The position numbers were made by a program, and so were the translations under genes. The notes beneath the pieces are model-generated. The model ran no database searches. It had not been told where the DNA came from and worked only from the letters and a program-made list of their open reading frames with translations. Below, one piece after another: positions 27,040-36,576 of a stretch of 64,000 nucleotides of DNA; the stretch's first letter is position 1; each line of letters opens with the position of its first letter. The stretch comes from Georgenia ruanii (GTDB taxonomy: Bacteria > Actinomycetota > Actinomycetes > Actinomycetales > Actinomycetaceae), in assembly GCF_009193175.1 (NCBI RefSeq), contig NZ_VUKE01000005.1:62001-126000 (forward strand), in the 5' to 3' direction.

Positions 27040-27606
27040 TCAGCGGGCCAGCAGCGCCGCGGCGGTCGCGACGGCGCCGAGCGCGGAGAGCGGCACCGCG
27101 GCCAGCGTGCCGAGCAGCGCGAGCAAGGTCACCCGCAGGTCGTCCTTGAGGTAGGGCGCGAGGACCGGGCCGCCGGCGGCGGCCAGCGCCGCCCGCTGGG
27201 CCGCCTCGACCCGGGGCAGGAACCGCGCGGTGCGCACGGCGTTCTCGGCCATCGCGGCGCTGAGCGCGTCCATCTCGGCCTGCACGGGGTCCGGCACAGC
27301 GCCCGGCTCGACGACCGCGACGTCGCGGGTGGGCTGGTGGACGGTGCGCACGTGCAGGTCACGGGTCTGACGCTGGAGCCGCTCGCGGCGCACCGCGAGG
27401 ACGAGGACCGGCACGGCGAGCACGAGCGCGAGGATCAGGGGCACCCACGCCCCGGTGCCGGTCCCGGTCAGGCCGGCGAGCACGCCGAGGGCGCCGAAGA
27501 CCCCCACACCCAGGCCGGCGGCGGTGAGCAGGAGGCCGCCCGGGCGCCGGGCCAGGCGCACCAGCGTCGGCACCACCTGGTTGAGGAAGTCCCCGGTCGC
27601 GGTCAT
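27040..27606 (-). CDS. Hypothetical membrane protein
   Basis: 188 residues; I do not recognise a family. Two hydrophobic helices lie near residues 25-42 and 50-67, then a charged stretch with [17 protein letters not shown], an amphipathic central helix and a C-terminal hydrophobic segment (about 155-185). ATG 27606 is used; a GTG at 27612 in the same frame is an alternative. It is transcribed towards the PemK/MazF-like gene and probably shares its transcript. Confidence 0.65.
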   Translation of the reverse strand: MTATGDFLNQVVPTLVRLARRPGGLLLTAAGLGVGVFGALGVLAGLTGTGTGAWVPLILALVLAVPVLVLAVRRERLQRQTRDLHVRTVHQPTRDVAVVEPGAVPDPVQAEMDALSAAMAENAVRTARFLPRVEAAQRAALAAAGGPVLAPYLKDDLRVTLLALLGTLAAVPLSALGAVATAAALLAR

Positions 27607-27799
27607 GGGCACCAGGCTCGCACGGGGACGGCGCCGGGGGAGGACGCGTCATCCGTGGGCGAACAGCAACGTTCGGACCCGGCGGCCGGCCCCCGCCCGT
27701 GACCGGGGCGGCCGCCGTCGTCGACCGGCGGCCCGGCGTGGGACCATGGGGCGAGTTCTTGTCCGACGTGCCGCCCGTGCACCACGCGTAGAGGTAGCT

Positions 27800-29659
27800 G
27801 TGTCACCGATCCCCAGCCCGGCCCAGGCCGCGCAGATCCGCCCGGCGGCGACCCCGCCCGCGCTGCTGCGCAACTTCTGCATCATCGCCCACATCGACCA
27901 CGGCAAGTCGACGTTGGCGGACCGCATGCTGCAGCTGACCGGGGTGGTCCAGCCGCGGGACATGCGGGCGCAGTATCTCGACCGGATGGACATCGAGCGC
28001 GAGCGCGGCATCACCATCAAGTCGCAGGCGGTGCGCATGCCCTGGCAGGTCGGCGAGCAGCCGTACGCGCTGAACATGATCGACACCCCCGGCCACGTCG
28101 ACTTCTCCTACGAGGTCAACCGGTCCCTGGCCGCCTGCGAGGGCGCGATCCTCCTCGTCGACGCCGCCCAGGGGATCGAGGCGCAGACCCTGGCGAACCT
28201 GTACATGGCGCTGGAGAACGACCTCACGATCATCCCCGTCCTCAACAAGATCGACCTGCCCGCCGCGCAGCCGGAGAAGTACGCCGAGGAGCTCGCCGGG
28301 CTCATCGGGGGCGACCCCGCGGACTGCCTGAAGGTCTCGGGCAAGACCGGCGAGGGGGTCACCGAGCTGCTCGACCGGATCGTGGCGGACATCCCGGCTC
28401 CCGTCGGGGACGCCGACGCCCCCTCCCGGGCGATGATCTTCGACTCGGTCTACGACACCTATCGCGGCGTCGTCACCTACGTGCGCGTCGTCGACGGCAA
28501 GCTCAGCCCGCGCGAGCGCATCGAGATGATGAGCACCCGGGCCACCCACGAGCTGCTCGAGATCGGCGTGATCTCGCCCGAGCCGACCCCCTCCGACGGC
28601 CTGGGGGTGGGGGAGGTGGGCTACCTCATCACCGGCGTGAAGGACGTGCGCCAGTCGAAGGTCGGCGACACCGTCACCAACATGTCCAAGCCGGCCCCCG
28701 AGGCGCTCGGCGGGTACCGCGAGCCCAAGCCCATGGTCTTCTCGGGCCTGTACCCCATCGACGGCTCCGACTACCCGCTGCTGCGCGACGCCCTGGACAA
28801 GCTCAAGCTCAACGACGCCGCCCTCGTCTACGAGCCCGAGACCTCCGTGGCCCTCGGGTTCGGTTACCGCTGCGGGTTCCTCGGGCTGCTGCACCTGGAG
28901 ATCGTCCGCGAGCGGCTCGAGCGCGAGTTCAACCTCGACCTCATCTCCACCGCGCCGAACGTCTCCTACGACGTGGTCACCGAGGACGGCACGGAGGTCC
29001 ACGTGACCAACCCGAGCGAGTTCCCCGAGGGCAAGATCAGCGCGATCCGCGAGCCGGTGGTGCGCGCGACGATCCTGGCCCCGAGCGAGTTCATCGGCGC
29101 GATCATGGAGCTGAGCCAGGGCCGGCGCGGCGCCCTGCGCGGCATGGACTACCTCTCCGAGGATCGCGTCGAGATCCGCTACACCCTGCCCCTGGCCGAG
29201 ATCGTCGGGGACTTCTTCGACCAGCTGAAGTCCCGCACCCGCGGGTACGCCTCGCTGGACTACGAGGCCGACGGCGACCAGGAGGCCGACCTGGTCAAGG
29301 TCGACATCCTCCTCAACCACGAGAAGGTCGACGCCTTCTCCGCCATCGTCCACAAGGACAAGGCCTACAGCTACGGCGTGACGATGGCCTCCAAGCTCAA
29401 GGAGCTCATCCCGCGCCAGCAGTTCGAGGTGCCGATCCAGGCCGCCATCGGCTCGCGGGTCATCGCCCGCGAGACCATCCGGGCGCTGCGCAAGGACATG
29501 CTCGCCAAGTGCTACGGCGGCGACATCAGCCGCAAGCGCAAGCTGCTCGAGAAGCAGAAGGAGGGCAAGAAGCGCATGAAGAACATCGGTCGGGTCGAGG
29601 TGCCCCAGGAGGCCTTCATCGCCGCGCTGACCTCCGACGCGCCGACCGGGAAGAAGTGA
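27800..29659 (+). CDS. lepA: Elongation factor 4 (LepA)
   Basis: 619 residues. The GTPase G1 motif AHIDHGKST, the switch region RGITIK and G3 DTPGHVDF are present, as are the LepA-specific C-terminal segments [19 protein letters not shown] and [18 protein letters not shown]. The factor remodels stalled or mistranslocated ribosomes. The GTG follows AGAGGTAG; the frame is open upstream but that part does not look coding. The stop overlaps the MOSC gene start. lepA before hemW and hrcA is the classical order. Confidence 0.98.
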   Translation: MSPIPSPAQAAQIRPAATPPALLRNFCIIAHIDHGKSTLADRMLQLTGVVQPRDMRAQYLDRMDIERERGITIKSQAVRMPWQVGEQPYALNMIDTPGHVDFSYEVNRSLAACEGAILLVDAAQGIEAQTLANLYMALENDLTIIPVLNKIDLPAAQPEKYAEELAGLIGGDPADCLKVSGKTGEGVTELLDRIVADIPAPVGDADAPSRAMIFDSVYDTYRGVVTYVRVVDGKLSPRERIEMMSTRATHELLEIGVISPEPTPSDGLGVGEVGYLITGVKDVRQSKVGDTVTNMSKPAPEALGGYREPKPMVFSGLYPIDGSDYPLLRDALDKLKLNDAALVYEPETSVALGFGYRCGFLGLLHLEIVRERLEREFNLDLISTAPNVSYDVVTEDGTEVHVTNPSEFPEGKISAIREPVVRATILAPSEFIGAIMELSQGRRGALRGMDYLSEDRVEIRYTLPLAEIVGDFFDQLKSRTRGYASLDYEADGDQEADLVKVDILLNHEKVDAFSAIVHKDKAYSYGVTMASKLKELIPRQQFEVPIQAAIGSRVIARETIRALRKDMLAKCYGGDISRKRKLLEKQKEGKKRMKNIGRVEVPQEAFIAALTSDAPTGKK

Positions 29660-30321
29660 CGACGCCCGGTTCGGCCGCCGTCACGCACGTGTGCCGGGTC
29701 GCCCGGCTGCGGCCCGACGACGGCACGGTCGGCGTCACCGCCATCGACAAGCACCCGGTGGACGGCCCCCACCGGGTGGGCGCCTACGGGCTGCGCGGGG
29801 ACGTCCAGGCCGACCGCCAGCACCACGGCGGCCGCGAGAAGGCGCTCTACGCCGTCGACCAGGCCGAGGCGGACCACTGGGCCGGCGAGCTGGCCGAGCC
29901 GGTGCCGCCGGGCCGGTTCGGCGAGAACCTGCGGGTGGCGGGCCTGGCGGTCGACGACGCCGAGATCGGCGAGCGCTGGCGCGTCGGGGAGACCCTCGAG
30001 GTGGAGGTGACCGGACCGCGCACGCCGTGCGCGACCTTCGGCCGGTGGCTGGGGCAGGAGCGCTGGGTCCGCCGCTTCACCGACCACGGCCGCACCGGCG
30101 TCTACCTGCGCGTGCTCACCCCCGGTGCGATCCGGGCCGGCGACGGGGTCGAGGTCGCCCACCGGCCCGGGCACGGCGTGTCGGTCACCCGGTGGTTCAC
30201 CGGCCGGCGGCCCGAGGACGCGCGGGCGCTGCTCGCCCACGAGGCGGCGACGGGCTGGGCCATGGCCGAGTACCTGCGCGAGCACGTCGAGCGTGCGCTG
30301 CGGCAGGCGGTGCCGCGCTGA
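29656..30321 (+). CDS. MOSC domain protein, YiiM-like
   Basis: 221 residues. [22 protein letters not shown] and [18 protein letters not shown] are MOSC hallmarks, with the conserved cysteine in RTPCATF. MOSC domains occur in molybdenum-cofactor sulfurases; the YiiM group detoxifies N-hydroxylated purines using molybdenum cofactor, which may apply here. The GTG overlaps the lepA stop (GTGA), giving translational coupling to a translation factor, although no functional link is known. Confidence 0.88.
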   Translation: MTTPGSAAVTHVCRVARLRPDDGTVGVTAIDKHPVDGPHRVGAYGLRGDVQADRQHHGGREKALYAVDQAEADHWAGELAEPVPPGRFGENLRVAGLAVDDAEIGERWRVGETLEVEVTGPRTPCATFGRWLGQERWVRRFTDHGRTGVYLRVLTPGAIRAGDGVEVAHRPGHGVSVTRWFTGRRPEDARALLAHEAATGWAMAEYLREHVERALRQAVPR

Positions 30322-30365
30322 CGGCCTGACCGGCAGCTCGCCCCGGGGGCGGCGCCGGCGGCCGG

Positions 30366-31166
30366 TCACATCGACGGCATGTCGGTCGGCATCGGCGACG
30401 TCATCGAGCCGGTCCACAGCGCCTGGGCCAGCTCGGGCCGCACCGCCAGCAGCACGGCCACGGCGAGGGCGCCCACGGCGACGAGGCGCGAGGCGGCGAC
30501 ACCGTGGGACCACAGCTTCTCCAGGGCGACGAGCCCGCTGAGCGCCGCCATGGCCACCAGGTTCATGAGCCCGACCGCCATGAGCGCCACGAACAGCGCC
30601 CAGCAGCAGCCGAGGCAGTACAGGCCGTGGTGCACCCCGACCCGGAGGTCCCGCACCGGGCCGGTGACCTGCGCGTACCGCAGGAACTGCCCGAGCGGGG
30701 ACCGGCAGTTGCGCAGGCACACCCGTTTCAACGGGCTGACCTGATAGACGGCGACGGCGACGAACGTCGCCACGGCGAGCGCCTGGGCGGTGCGCGGCTG
30801 GCCGGCGGCGAGCTGGCTGGCCGCCCCGGCCAGGAGGTAGGCGGGCACGCCCGCGGCGGCCCACACGAGGAGGTAGCCGCCGAGGAAGCCGGCGACGCGG
30901 CCGGGCCGAGACGCCCCCAGGGAGCGCAGGTACAGGGCCGCGACCGGCGCCACGGCCGGCAACATCATGGCCGCCATCATCAGCACCCACACCCCGAGGA
31001 AGGGCACGACCGAAAGGCCCATGGTCGCCGGCATGCCGGGAGCGCCCATGCCGCCGAGCGCCAGGGCGGCGGTCACCGCCCACGCCAGGGCGGCGGCGGC
31101 GAGCAGGACGGCGATGACGGTGCTGCGCCGGCCGAGCCACCCGGCGAGCGCGGCCGCGGCGCCCAT
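30366..31166 (-). CDS. DUF2182 integral membrane protein
   Basis: 266 residues with about seven predicted helices. MMAAMMLPAVAPVAALYL and the GLYCLGCCWALFVALM segment, with its clustered cysteines, mark the DUF2182 family, described as predicted metal-binding membrane proteins. The C-terminus is Met-rich (MPTDMPSM), which fits copper or another soft metal. The DUF1326 gene lies 13 bases upstream; the two families often travel together. Function is unknown. Confidence 0.85.
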   Translation of the reverse strand: MGAAAALAGWLGRRSTVIAVLLAAAALAWAVTAALALGGMGAPGMPATMGLSVVPFLGVWVLMMAAMMLPAVAPVAALYLRSLGASRPGRVAGFLGGYLLVWAAAGVPAYLLAGAASQLAAGQPRTAQALAVATFVAVAVYQVSPLKRVCLRNCRSPLGQFLRYAQVTGPVRDLRVGVHHGLYCLGCCWALFVALMAVGLMNLVAMAALSGLVALEKLWSHGVAASRLVAVGALAVAVLLAVRPELAQALWTGSMTSPMPTDMPSM

Positions 31167-31179
31167 CGCGGCGGGTGCC

Positions 31180-31779
31180 TCAGGCCGCCCAGGCGAACGG
31201 CGCCGAGTGCCCGTTGGTCCCCGGGCTGTCCATGCGCACGCCGAAGGCGTCGACGTGCGAGCGGGTGGACCGGGCCATCGTGAGCACGGGCGCGGGGAAG
31301 GTCATCCCCGTCAGCGTGGCCACCTCGTCGGCATTCGGGAGGACCCAGTCCTCGATCTCCATGTCGATGGCGTCGCCCACGCGCACCCGGTGGGTGCGCC
31401 CCTCGTCCGCATAGGTGATCGGCACCCGCTCGGCGCCGAGCATCTCGCCGACGAGGCCCGCCACCGCCGCCCACAGCCCCCCGCGCTGGCCGGAGAACAC
31501 CGCGCCGAGCCCGGCGAACTGCTCGTCGGTGGCGCCGTCGTCGACGTACAGCCCGACCTTCCAGCCGCCCTCGCTCATGAGCCGCGGCGCGTCGGCCACG
31601 ACCACGGCGGTGCGGCCCGCGACGTCCACGCCGTCGATGGTGCCGGCGTCGATGTGGAAGGCCAGGACCACCGTGCACCGCTCCACGGTCGCGGGCAGGG
31701 TCAGCCCCGAGGTCGTGCACGGACAGACCATGCCGCAGGGGCAGTGCTCGAAGTAGGTGCCGGACAGCTCCCAGGCCAT
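31180..31779 (-). CDS. DUF1326 domain protein
   Basis: 199 residues. The N-terminus MAWELSGTYFEHCPCGMVCPC is typical of DUF1326 and carries two CxC pairs that could bind metal. There is no signal peptide. ATG 31779 is preferred over ATG 31785 because GGAGG then sits nine bases away rather than three. It is the first gene of a two-gene unit with DUF2182. The upstream 150 bases hold a TTGACG but no convincing -10 box. Confidence 0.85.
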   Translation of the reverse strand: MAWELSGTYFEHCPCGMVCPCTTSGLTLPATVERCTVVLAFHIDAGTIDGVDVAGRTAVVVADAPRLMSEGGWKVGLYVDDGATDEQFAGLGAVFSGQRGGLWAAVAGLVGEMLGAERVPITYADEGRTHRVRVGDAIDMEIEDWVLPNADEVATLTGMTFPAPVLTMARSTRSHVDAFGVRMDSPGTNGHSAPFAWAA

Positions 31780-31935
31780 GACCATTCGCCTCCCCGGGGG
31801 CCAGGGAGCACGGCGCGGCACCGGTGTGGGGTCAGCATCCGAATCGCCGCGCTGCGCCGCCGGCCCGTCAAACACCGGCAATTCTCGACCCCGACCGGGC
31901 GGGCGGTCAACGACAGGTGCCCACAAGTGGGGGCC

Positions 31936-32490
31936 TCAGCGCACCGCCATGCGCATGACCCGCTGCGGGCCGTGGGAGCCGCCGAGGTACCGGCCGACGT
32001 CCTCCAGTCCGGCGGCGGCGTAGGCACGCACCGCCGCCGGGTTCTTCTCGTTCACGGTGAGGTACAGCCACCGCGCGGCCGGGACGACCTCGCGCACCAG
32101 GTCGGGCAGCAGCCGGACGGCCGCCCGCCCGTACCCGCGCCGCTGCTGGGCATGGTCGATGTAGAACGCCCGCAGCAGCGCCGCCTCCCGGGGGCGGTCG
32201 GTCAGCTGGTCGAGGTAGCCCACGGCGTCGAGGACGCCGTAGCCCACGGCCGCCGCGCCACGGGCGACGACGAACGCGGTGCGGTGCGGCTCGCGGTCCG
32301 CCTCGGGCAGCGTCAGCTCCGCCCGCGAGCTGAAGCGCTCCTGCGCGGCGAGCGGGCGCAGCGCCACGGCCGCCGCGCGCCACGCGAGCGTGGCCAGGTC
32401 GCGCCGGTCGAGGCGGTGCAGGGCCAGGGCCGCCGCGCCGTCCCCGGCGTGACGCATCTCGTGCTCGGCCGCCGGATCGGTGAGGGTCAT
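31936..32490 (-). CDS. GNAT-family N-acetyltransferase
   Basis: 184 residues. The acetyl-CoA loop is seen as HAQQRRGYGRAAVRLL, followed by LTVNEKNPAAVRAYAAAGLEDVGRYLGG, the usual C-terminal GNAT motif. The substrate is unknown. On the minus strand TATCCT lies eight bases before the ATG, so the transcript may be leaderless. Only 20 bases separate it from the divergent hemW. Confidence 0.88.
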   Translation of the reverse strand: MTLTDPAAEHEMRHAGDGAAALALHRLDRRDLATLAWRAAAVALRPLAAQERFSSRAELTLPEADREPHRTAFVVARGAAAVGYGVLDAVGYLDQLTDRPREAALLRAFYIDHAQQRRGYGRAAVRLLPDLVREVVPAARWLYLTVNEKNPAAVRAYAAAGLEDVGRYLGGSHGPQRVMRMAVR

Positions 32491-32510
32491 GGTGGGAGAG
32501 GATAGAGGGC

Positions 32511-33803
32511 ATGCCCGCACTTCCCGACGGCGAGACGCCGCCCGACGACGGCGCCCTCCCGCCCTCGGTCGCGGCCGGCGCCGCCACGCGCGACCTCGGC
32601 GTCTACCTGCACGTGCCGTTCTGCCGGGTGCGCTGCGGGTACTGCGACTTCAACACCTACACCAACGCCGAGCTCGGCGGCGGGGCCGACGCGGCCAGCT
32701 ACGCCGACACCGCGCTGCGCGAGATCGACCTGGCCGCCGGCGTCCTCGCCGACCCGGCGCTGGCGGCCGCCGGGATGCCGGCGCGGCGGGTGTCCACCGT
32801 CTTCGTCGGCGGCGGAACGCCCACCATGCTGCCCGTCGCCGACCTCGCCCGGATGCTCGACGGCGTGCGCCGCACCTGGGGCCTGGCCGACGGCGCCGAG
32901 GTGACCACCGAGGCCAACCCGGACTCCGTCGACGCCGCCGCGCTCGCCGCGCTGGCCGCGGCCGGCTTCACCCGGGTCTCCTTCGGCATGCAGTCCGCGG
33001 TGCCGGCTGTGCTCGCCACCCTGGACCGCACCCACGACCCGCGGCGCCTTCCCGACGTCGTCCGGTGGGCCCGCGAGGCCGGGCTGGACGTCTCGGTGGA
33101 CCTCATCTACGGCACCCCGGGGGAGTCGCTGGAGGACTGGCGCACCAGCGTGGAGGCCGCCGTCGCGCTGGCGCCGGACCACGTCTCGGCCTACGCCCTC
33201 GTCGTCGAGCCGGGCACGAAGATGGGCGCCCAGGTGCGCCGGGGCGAGCTGCCGCTGCCGGACGACGACGACGAGGCCCGCAAGTACGAGCTGGCCGAGG
33301 AGCTGCTCTCGGCCGCGGGGCTGGGCTGGTACGAGGTGAGCAACTTCGCCCGCCGGGAGCCCGGGGAGCCCGGCGGGGACGGCGCGGCCCCGAGCGCCCC
33401 GCGGCACGCCAGCCGGCACAACCTCGCCTACTGGCGCGGGCAGGACTGGTGGGGCGTCGGCCCCGGCGCGCACAGCCACGTCGGCGGCGTGCGGTGGTGG
33501 AACGTCAAGCACCCGCGCACCTACGCCCACCGCCTCGAGCAGGGCCTGAGCCCGGCCGCCGGGCGGGAGGTGCTCGACGACGCCACCCGTGAGCTGGAGC
33601 GCGTCATGCTCGGCGTGCGCCTCGCCGAGGGGCTCCAGCTGGCCCCCGGCACGGGCGCGGTGCCCGAGCACCTGCGTCCCGCCGTCGCCGACCTCATCGG
33701 CCAGGGGCTCGTCGACTTCGCCGCCGCCCGGACCGGCCGCATCGTGCTGACGCTGCGCGGCCGGCTGCTCGCCGACGTCGTCGTGCGCGCGCTGACACCG
33801 TGA
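32511..33803 (+). CDS. hemW: Radical SAM heme chaperone HemW
   Basis: 430 residues. The radical SAM cluster ligands are Cys38, Cys42 and Cys45 in CRVRCGYC, set in VYLHVPFC as in all HemW proteins. FVGGGTPTML, SVDLIYGTPGESLEDW and the C-terminal HemN-type domain (GVGPGAHSHVGGVRWWN) complete the match. HemW, formerly called oxygen-independent coproporphyrinogen oxidase-like, delivers heme to target enzymes. GAGAGGA lies eight bases before the ATG. A Gly/Pro/Ala insert near residues 285-300 is a local oddity. Confidence 0.96.
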   Translation: MPALPDGETPPDDGALPPSVAAGAATRDLGVYLHVPFCRVRCGYCDFNTYTNAELGGGADAASYADTALREIDLAAGVLADPALAAAGMPARRVSTVFVGGGTPTMLPVADLARMLDGVRRTWGLADGAEVTTEANPDSVDAAALAALAAAGFTRVSFGMQSAVPAVLATLDRTHDPRRLPDVVRWAREAGLDVSVDLIYGTPGESLEDWRTSVEAAVALAPDHVSAYALVVEPGTKMGAQVRRGELPLPDDDDEARKYELAEELLSAAGLGWYEVSNFARREPGEPGGDGAAPSAPRHASRHNLAYWRGQDWWGVGPGAHSHVGGVRWWNVKHPRTYAHRLEQGLSPAAGREVLDDATRELERVMLGVRLAEGLQLAPGTGAVPEHLRPAVADLIGQGLVDFAAARTGRIVLTLRGRLLADVVVRALTP

Positions 33804-33830
33804 CGAAGGCGACGACGCGCGGTAACGCAT

Positions 33831-34307
33831 TCAGCCGATGAGGTAGACCAGCCCCCATCCACGTGGCTGCAGCCGGGCGGTGAACGTCTGTGCCTCGTGG
33901 AGGAAATGGTTGACGTATCGCCGTTCGTCGTCGGCGCCGGCGGTCCCGCCGCCGTCCGGGGCGAGGAGCGCGTCGACATCACTGGCGTCGAGCAGTGCCA
34001 GGTCCCGCGCGACCTCGTCGACGGCGGCGGGGGTGAGGACGGCCGTCCACGGCATCCAGCCCTCCGACGTGTGCGTCACGTTCCCCGCGAACAGCGCATG
34101 CGCGGGGCGCGGCGCGCCATCTGGCGGGTGTGTGAGCCGCTGCAACTGGCGCCAGCACTTGTCGAGGTAGAGCATGTCCGCCCGTCTGGGTCGGCCAAGC
34201 CCCCAGGCGTCGGCGAGCGGATCGTCCGAGAGGAAGGAGCGAGGCTCGTCAACTGCGTCGGCCACGACGTCAGGGGCGAGTGGATAGGCGTAGTAGCGGA
34301 TTCCCAT
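33831..34307 (-). CDS. DUF1877 family protein
   Basis: 158 residues. MGIRYYAYPL at the start, LYLDKCWRQLQRLTHP and the ARDLALLDASDVDALL helix are typical of DUF1877. The family is small, cytoplasmic and of unknown function. The ATG gives the family start. GC content is slightly lower than in its neighbours and the gene breaks a core block between hemW and DUF3097, which suggests a later arrival. Confidence 0.8.
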   Translation of the reverse strand: MGIRYYAYPLAPDVVADAVDEPRSFLSDDPLADAWGLGRPRRADMLYLDKCWRQLQRLTHPPDGAPRPAHALFAGNVTHTSEGWMPWTAVLTPAAVDEVARDLALLDASDVDALLAPDGGGTAGADDERRYVNHFLHEAQTFTARLQPRGWGLVYLIG

Positions 34308-34400
34308 GGACCGATGGTGCGCCGGGCTCGACGGCCGGCGCACGCCCCGCGTGACGAATCTGTGGATTGCCCGACCACAACCTGGCTGGACGACCGCGCC

Positions 34401-35288
34401 CTACTCGGGCACCGCGGTGACGAAGTCGATGAGCTCCTCCATCCGGCCCAGCAGCGCGGGGGAGAGGTCCTTGTAGGAGCGCACCGTGCCGAGGATGCGC
34501 TTCCATCCCTGGGCGATGTCGGCCTGGTCCGCGTGGGGCCACCCCAGGGCCGCGAGCGTGCCGACCTTGATGTCCGTGCCGCGGGGGATCTTCGGCCACT
34601 CCCGCAGCCCCAGCCGCTCGGGGCGCACCGCCTGCCACACGTCCACGTACGGGTGGCCCAGCACGAGCACGTGCGCGCCCGCCGCGCCGGCGGTGACCTT
34701 CGCCGCGATCCGCGACTCCTTCGAGCCCGGCACGAGGTGGTCCACCAGCACCCCGGCGCGCCGGGACGGCCCGGGCCGGAAGTCGCGCAGCACCGCCTCG
34801 AGGTTGTCCACGCCGTCGAGCAGCTCGACGACGACGCCCTCCACGCGCAGGTCGTCGCCCCAGACCTTCTCCACCAGCTCGGCGTCGTGGCGGCCCTCGA
34901 CGTAGATCCGCGAGGCGCGCGCCACCCGGGCGCGGCGCTGCTCCACCGCGATCGAGCCCGACGCCGTCAGCCGGCGCCCGCCGGCCGTCGCCGGCCCGCG
35001 CGGCGCGGCCGCCCGGACCGGCGGCACCAGGCGCACCGGCTTGCCGTCCACCCAGAAGCCAGGCCCCAGCGGGAAGGTGCGGGTGCGACCCTGGCGGTCC
35101 TCGAGGACGACGACGTGCATCCCGCCGGACTTCTCCACCCGGACCACCGCCCCGACCCAGCCGGTCTGGACCTCCTCGACCACGAGCCCCTTGTCGGCCG
35201 GCTGGTCGCGGGTGGTCGGCCGGTGGGCGAAGGCGCCGGCGCGGTGCGGGTCGGAGGCGAGGACGTCGGATCCGTAACGGTCGTTCAC
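34401..35288 (-). CDS. DUF3097 protein
   Basis: 295 residues. The start MNDRYGSDVLASD and the block RIYVEGRHDAELVEKVWGDDLR, then GVLVDHLVPGSKESRIA and LVLGHPYVDVWQAV, identify the actinobacterial DUF3097 family. The acidic pattern resembles a Toprim-like fold, but I would not assign a reaction. It is often next to hemW and hrcA in actinobacteria. The GTG start is supported by the conserved N-terminus. Confidence 0.85.
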   Translation of the reverse strand: MNDRYGSDVLASDPHRAGAFAHRPTTRDQPADKGLVVEEVQTGWVGAVVRVEKSGGMHVVVLEDRQGRTRTFPLGPGFWVDGKPVRLVPPVRAAAPRGPATAGGRRLTASGSIAVEQRRARVARASRIYVEGRHDAELVEKVWGDDLRVEGVVVELLDGVDNLEAVLRDFRPGPSRRAGVLVDHLVPGSKESRIAAKVTAGAAGAHVLVLGHPYVDVWQAVRPERLGLREWPKIPRGTDIKVGTLAALGWPHADQADIAQGWKRILGTVRSYKDLSPALLGRMEELIDFVTAVPE

Positions 35289-35344
35289 CCAGGCAGGCTA
35301 GGTCGGTGTGCGGACCGCCACGGCGCGCCCCGCCGCCCGGCGAG

Positions 35345-35376
35345 TAGAATTAGCACTCAGCACCACGGAGTGCTAC
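35345..35376 (+). promoter_or_regulatory. hrcA promoter with CIRCE operator
   Basis: A TAGAAT -10 box (35345-35350) overlaps the first base of the inverted repeat TTAGCACTC (35350-35358), nine bases, GAGTGCTAC (35368-35376). This is the CIRCE consensus with one end mismatch. HrcA dimers bind it and repress until heat shock. The operator covers the expected transcript start. No clear -35 is visible. Confidence 0.95.
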
Positions 35377-35471
35377 GTGCCGACCACCGGCGGCTCGGCG
35401 CCCGCACCCGGGCGTGCCGAGCCCCGCGCGCGCGGCGCGGTGACGCACACTGACCGCGGGAGGAGGAAGAC

Positions 35472-36491
35472 ATGAGCGAGGAGCGCCGCCTGGAGGTCCT
35501 CCAGGCGATCGTGCAGGACTACGTCAGCACGCGTGAGCCGGTCGGTTCCCGCGTGCTCGTCGAGCGCCACGCGCTCGGCGTCTCCCCGGCCACCATCCGC
35601 AACGACATGGCGGCGCTGGAGGACGCCGGCTACATCGCCCAGCCGCACACGTCGGCCGGGCGGGTGCCCACCGACAAGGGCTACCGCGCCTTCGTCGACC
35701 AGATCTCCACCCTCAAGCCGCTCTCGGTCGCCGAGCGGCACGCGATCCAGGAGCTGCTCGACCACGCCGTCGACCTCGACGACGTCGTCGAGCGCACCGT
35801 GCGCCTGCTCGCCCAGCTCACCCACCAGGTCGCCGTCGTGCAGTACCCGTCGCTGAGCCGCTCGGCGCTGCGCCACCTCGAGCTCGTGCCGCTCAGCCCG
35901 CACCGCCTGCTCGTCGTCATCATCACCGACGCCGGCCGGGTCGAGCAGCGCACCGTGGACACCGCCGCGGAGATCGACCCCGGCATCATCGCCGAGCTGC
36001 GCGCCCGGCTCAACGTCGTCAGCGCCGGGCGCCGCCTCAAGGCCATCGTCGGCCCGCTCGCCGGCCTGCCCGAGCAGTTCGCGCCCGAGCACCGCCACCT
36101 CGTGGAGTCCGTGAGCCAGGAGCTGCTCGACACCCTCCGGGAGGAGTCCGAGGAGCGCCTCGTGATGGCCGGCACCGCGAACCTCGCGCGCGCCGACCTC
36201 GACTTCACCCACACCATCGGCCCCGTCCTCGAGGCGCTCGAGGAGCAGGTGGTGCTGCTCAAGCTCTTCTCCGAGATGGAGGAGGACGCCGTCGCCGTCC
36301 GCATCGGGACCGAGAACCACCACGAGGGGCTCGTCGAGGCGTCGATCGTCGCCAGCACCTACGGTGGGACCGGCCCCGAGGAGGGCGTCGCCCGCCTCGG
36401 GATCCTCGGACCCACGCGGATGGACTATCCCGGCACCATGGCCGCCGTGCGGGCCGTGGCCCGGTACCTGTCCCGGATCCTCGCCGGGTGA
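35472..36491 (+). CDS. hrcA: Heat-inducible transcription repressor HrcA
   Basis: 339 residues, normal length. The winged-helix N-terminus has [29 protein letters not shown]; the C-terminal GAF-like domain ends with [22 protein letters not shown]. HrcA represses class I heat-shock genes through CIRCE and is kept active by GroEL. A strong GGAGGA site precedes the ATG. The CIRCE site upstream indicates autoregulation of hrcA-dnaJ. dnaJ follows after 85 bases. Confidence 0.98.
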   Translation: MSEERRLEVLQAIVQDYVSTREPVGSRVLVERHALGVSPATIRNDMAALEDAGYIAQPHTSAGRVPTDKGYRAFVDQISTLKPLSVAERHAIQELLDHAVDLDDVVERTVRLLAQLTHQVAVVQYPSLSRSALRHLELVPLSPHRLLVVIITDAGRVEQRTVDTAAEIDPGIIAELRARLNVVSAGRRLKAIVGPLAGLPEQFAPEHRHLVESVSQELLDTLREESEERLVMAGTANLARADLDFTHTIGPVLEALEEQVVLLKLFSEMEEDAVAVRIGTENHHEGLVEASIVASTYGGTGPEEGVARLGILGPTRMDYPGTMAAVRAVARYLSRILAG

Positions 36492-36542
36492 CGGCGCCCG
36501 GCGGGCCGCCACCCCGGCGCCCCGCCCCGCCGCCCCACCGAC

Positions 36543-36555
36543 CTGAAGACTTCAG
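36543..36555 (+). repeat. Short perfect dyad between hrcA and dnaJ
   Basis: CTGAAG A CTTCAG, an AT-richer palindrome in a GC-rich gap, 22-34 bases before dnaJ. It may be an operator or an mRNA hairpin; the one-base centre is too tight for a stable RNA loop, so protein binding is the likelier use. Confidence 0.35.
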
Positions 36556-36576
36556 CCCCCAGCAGAGAGTGACGTG

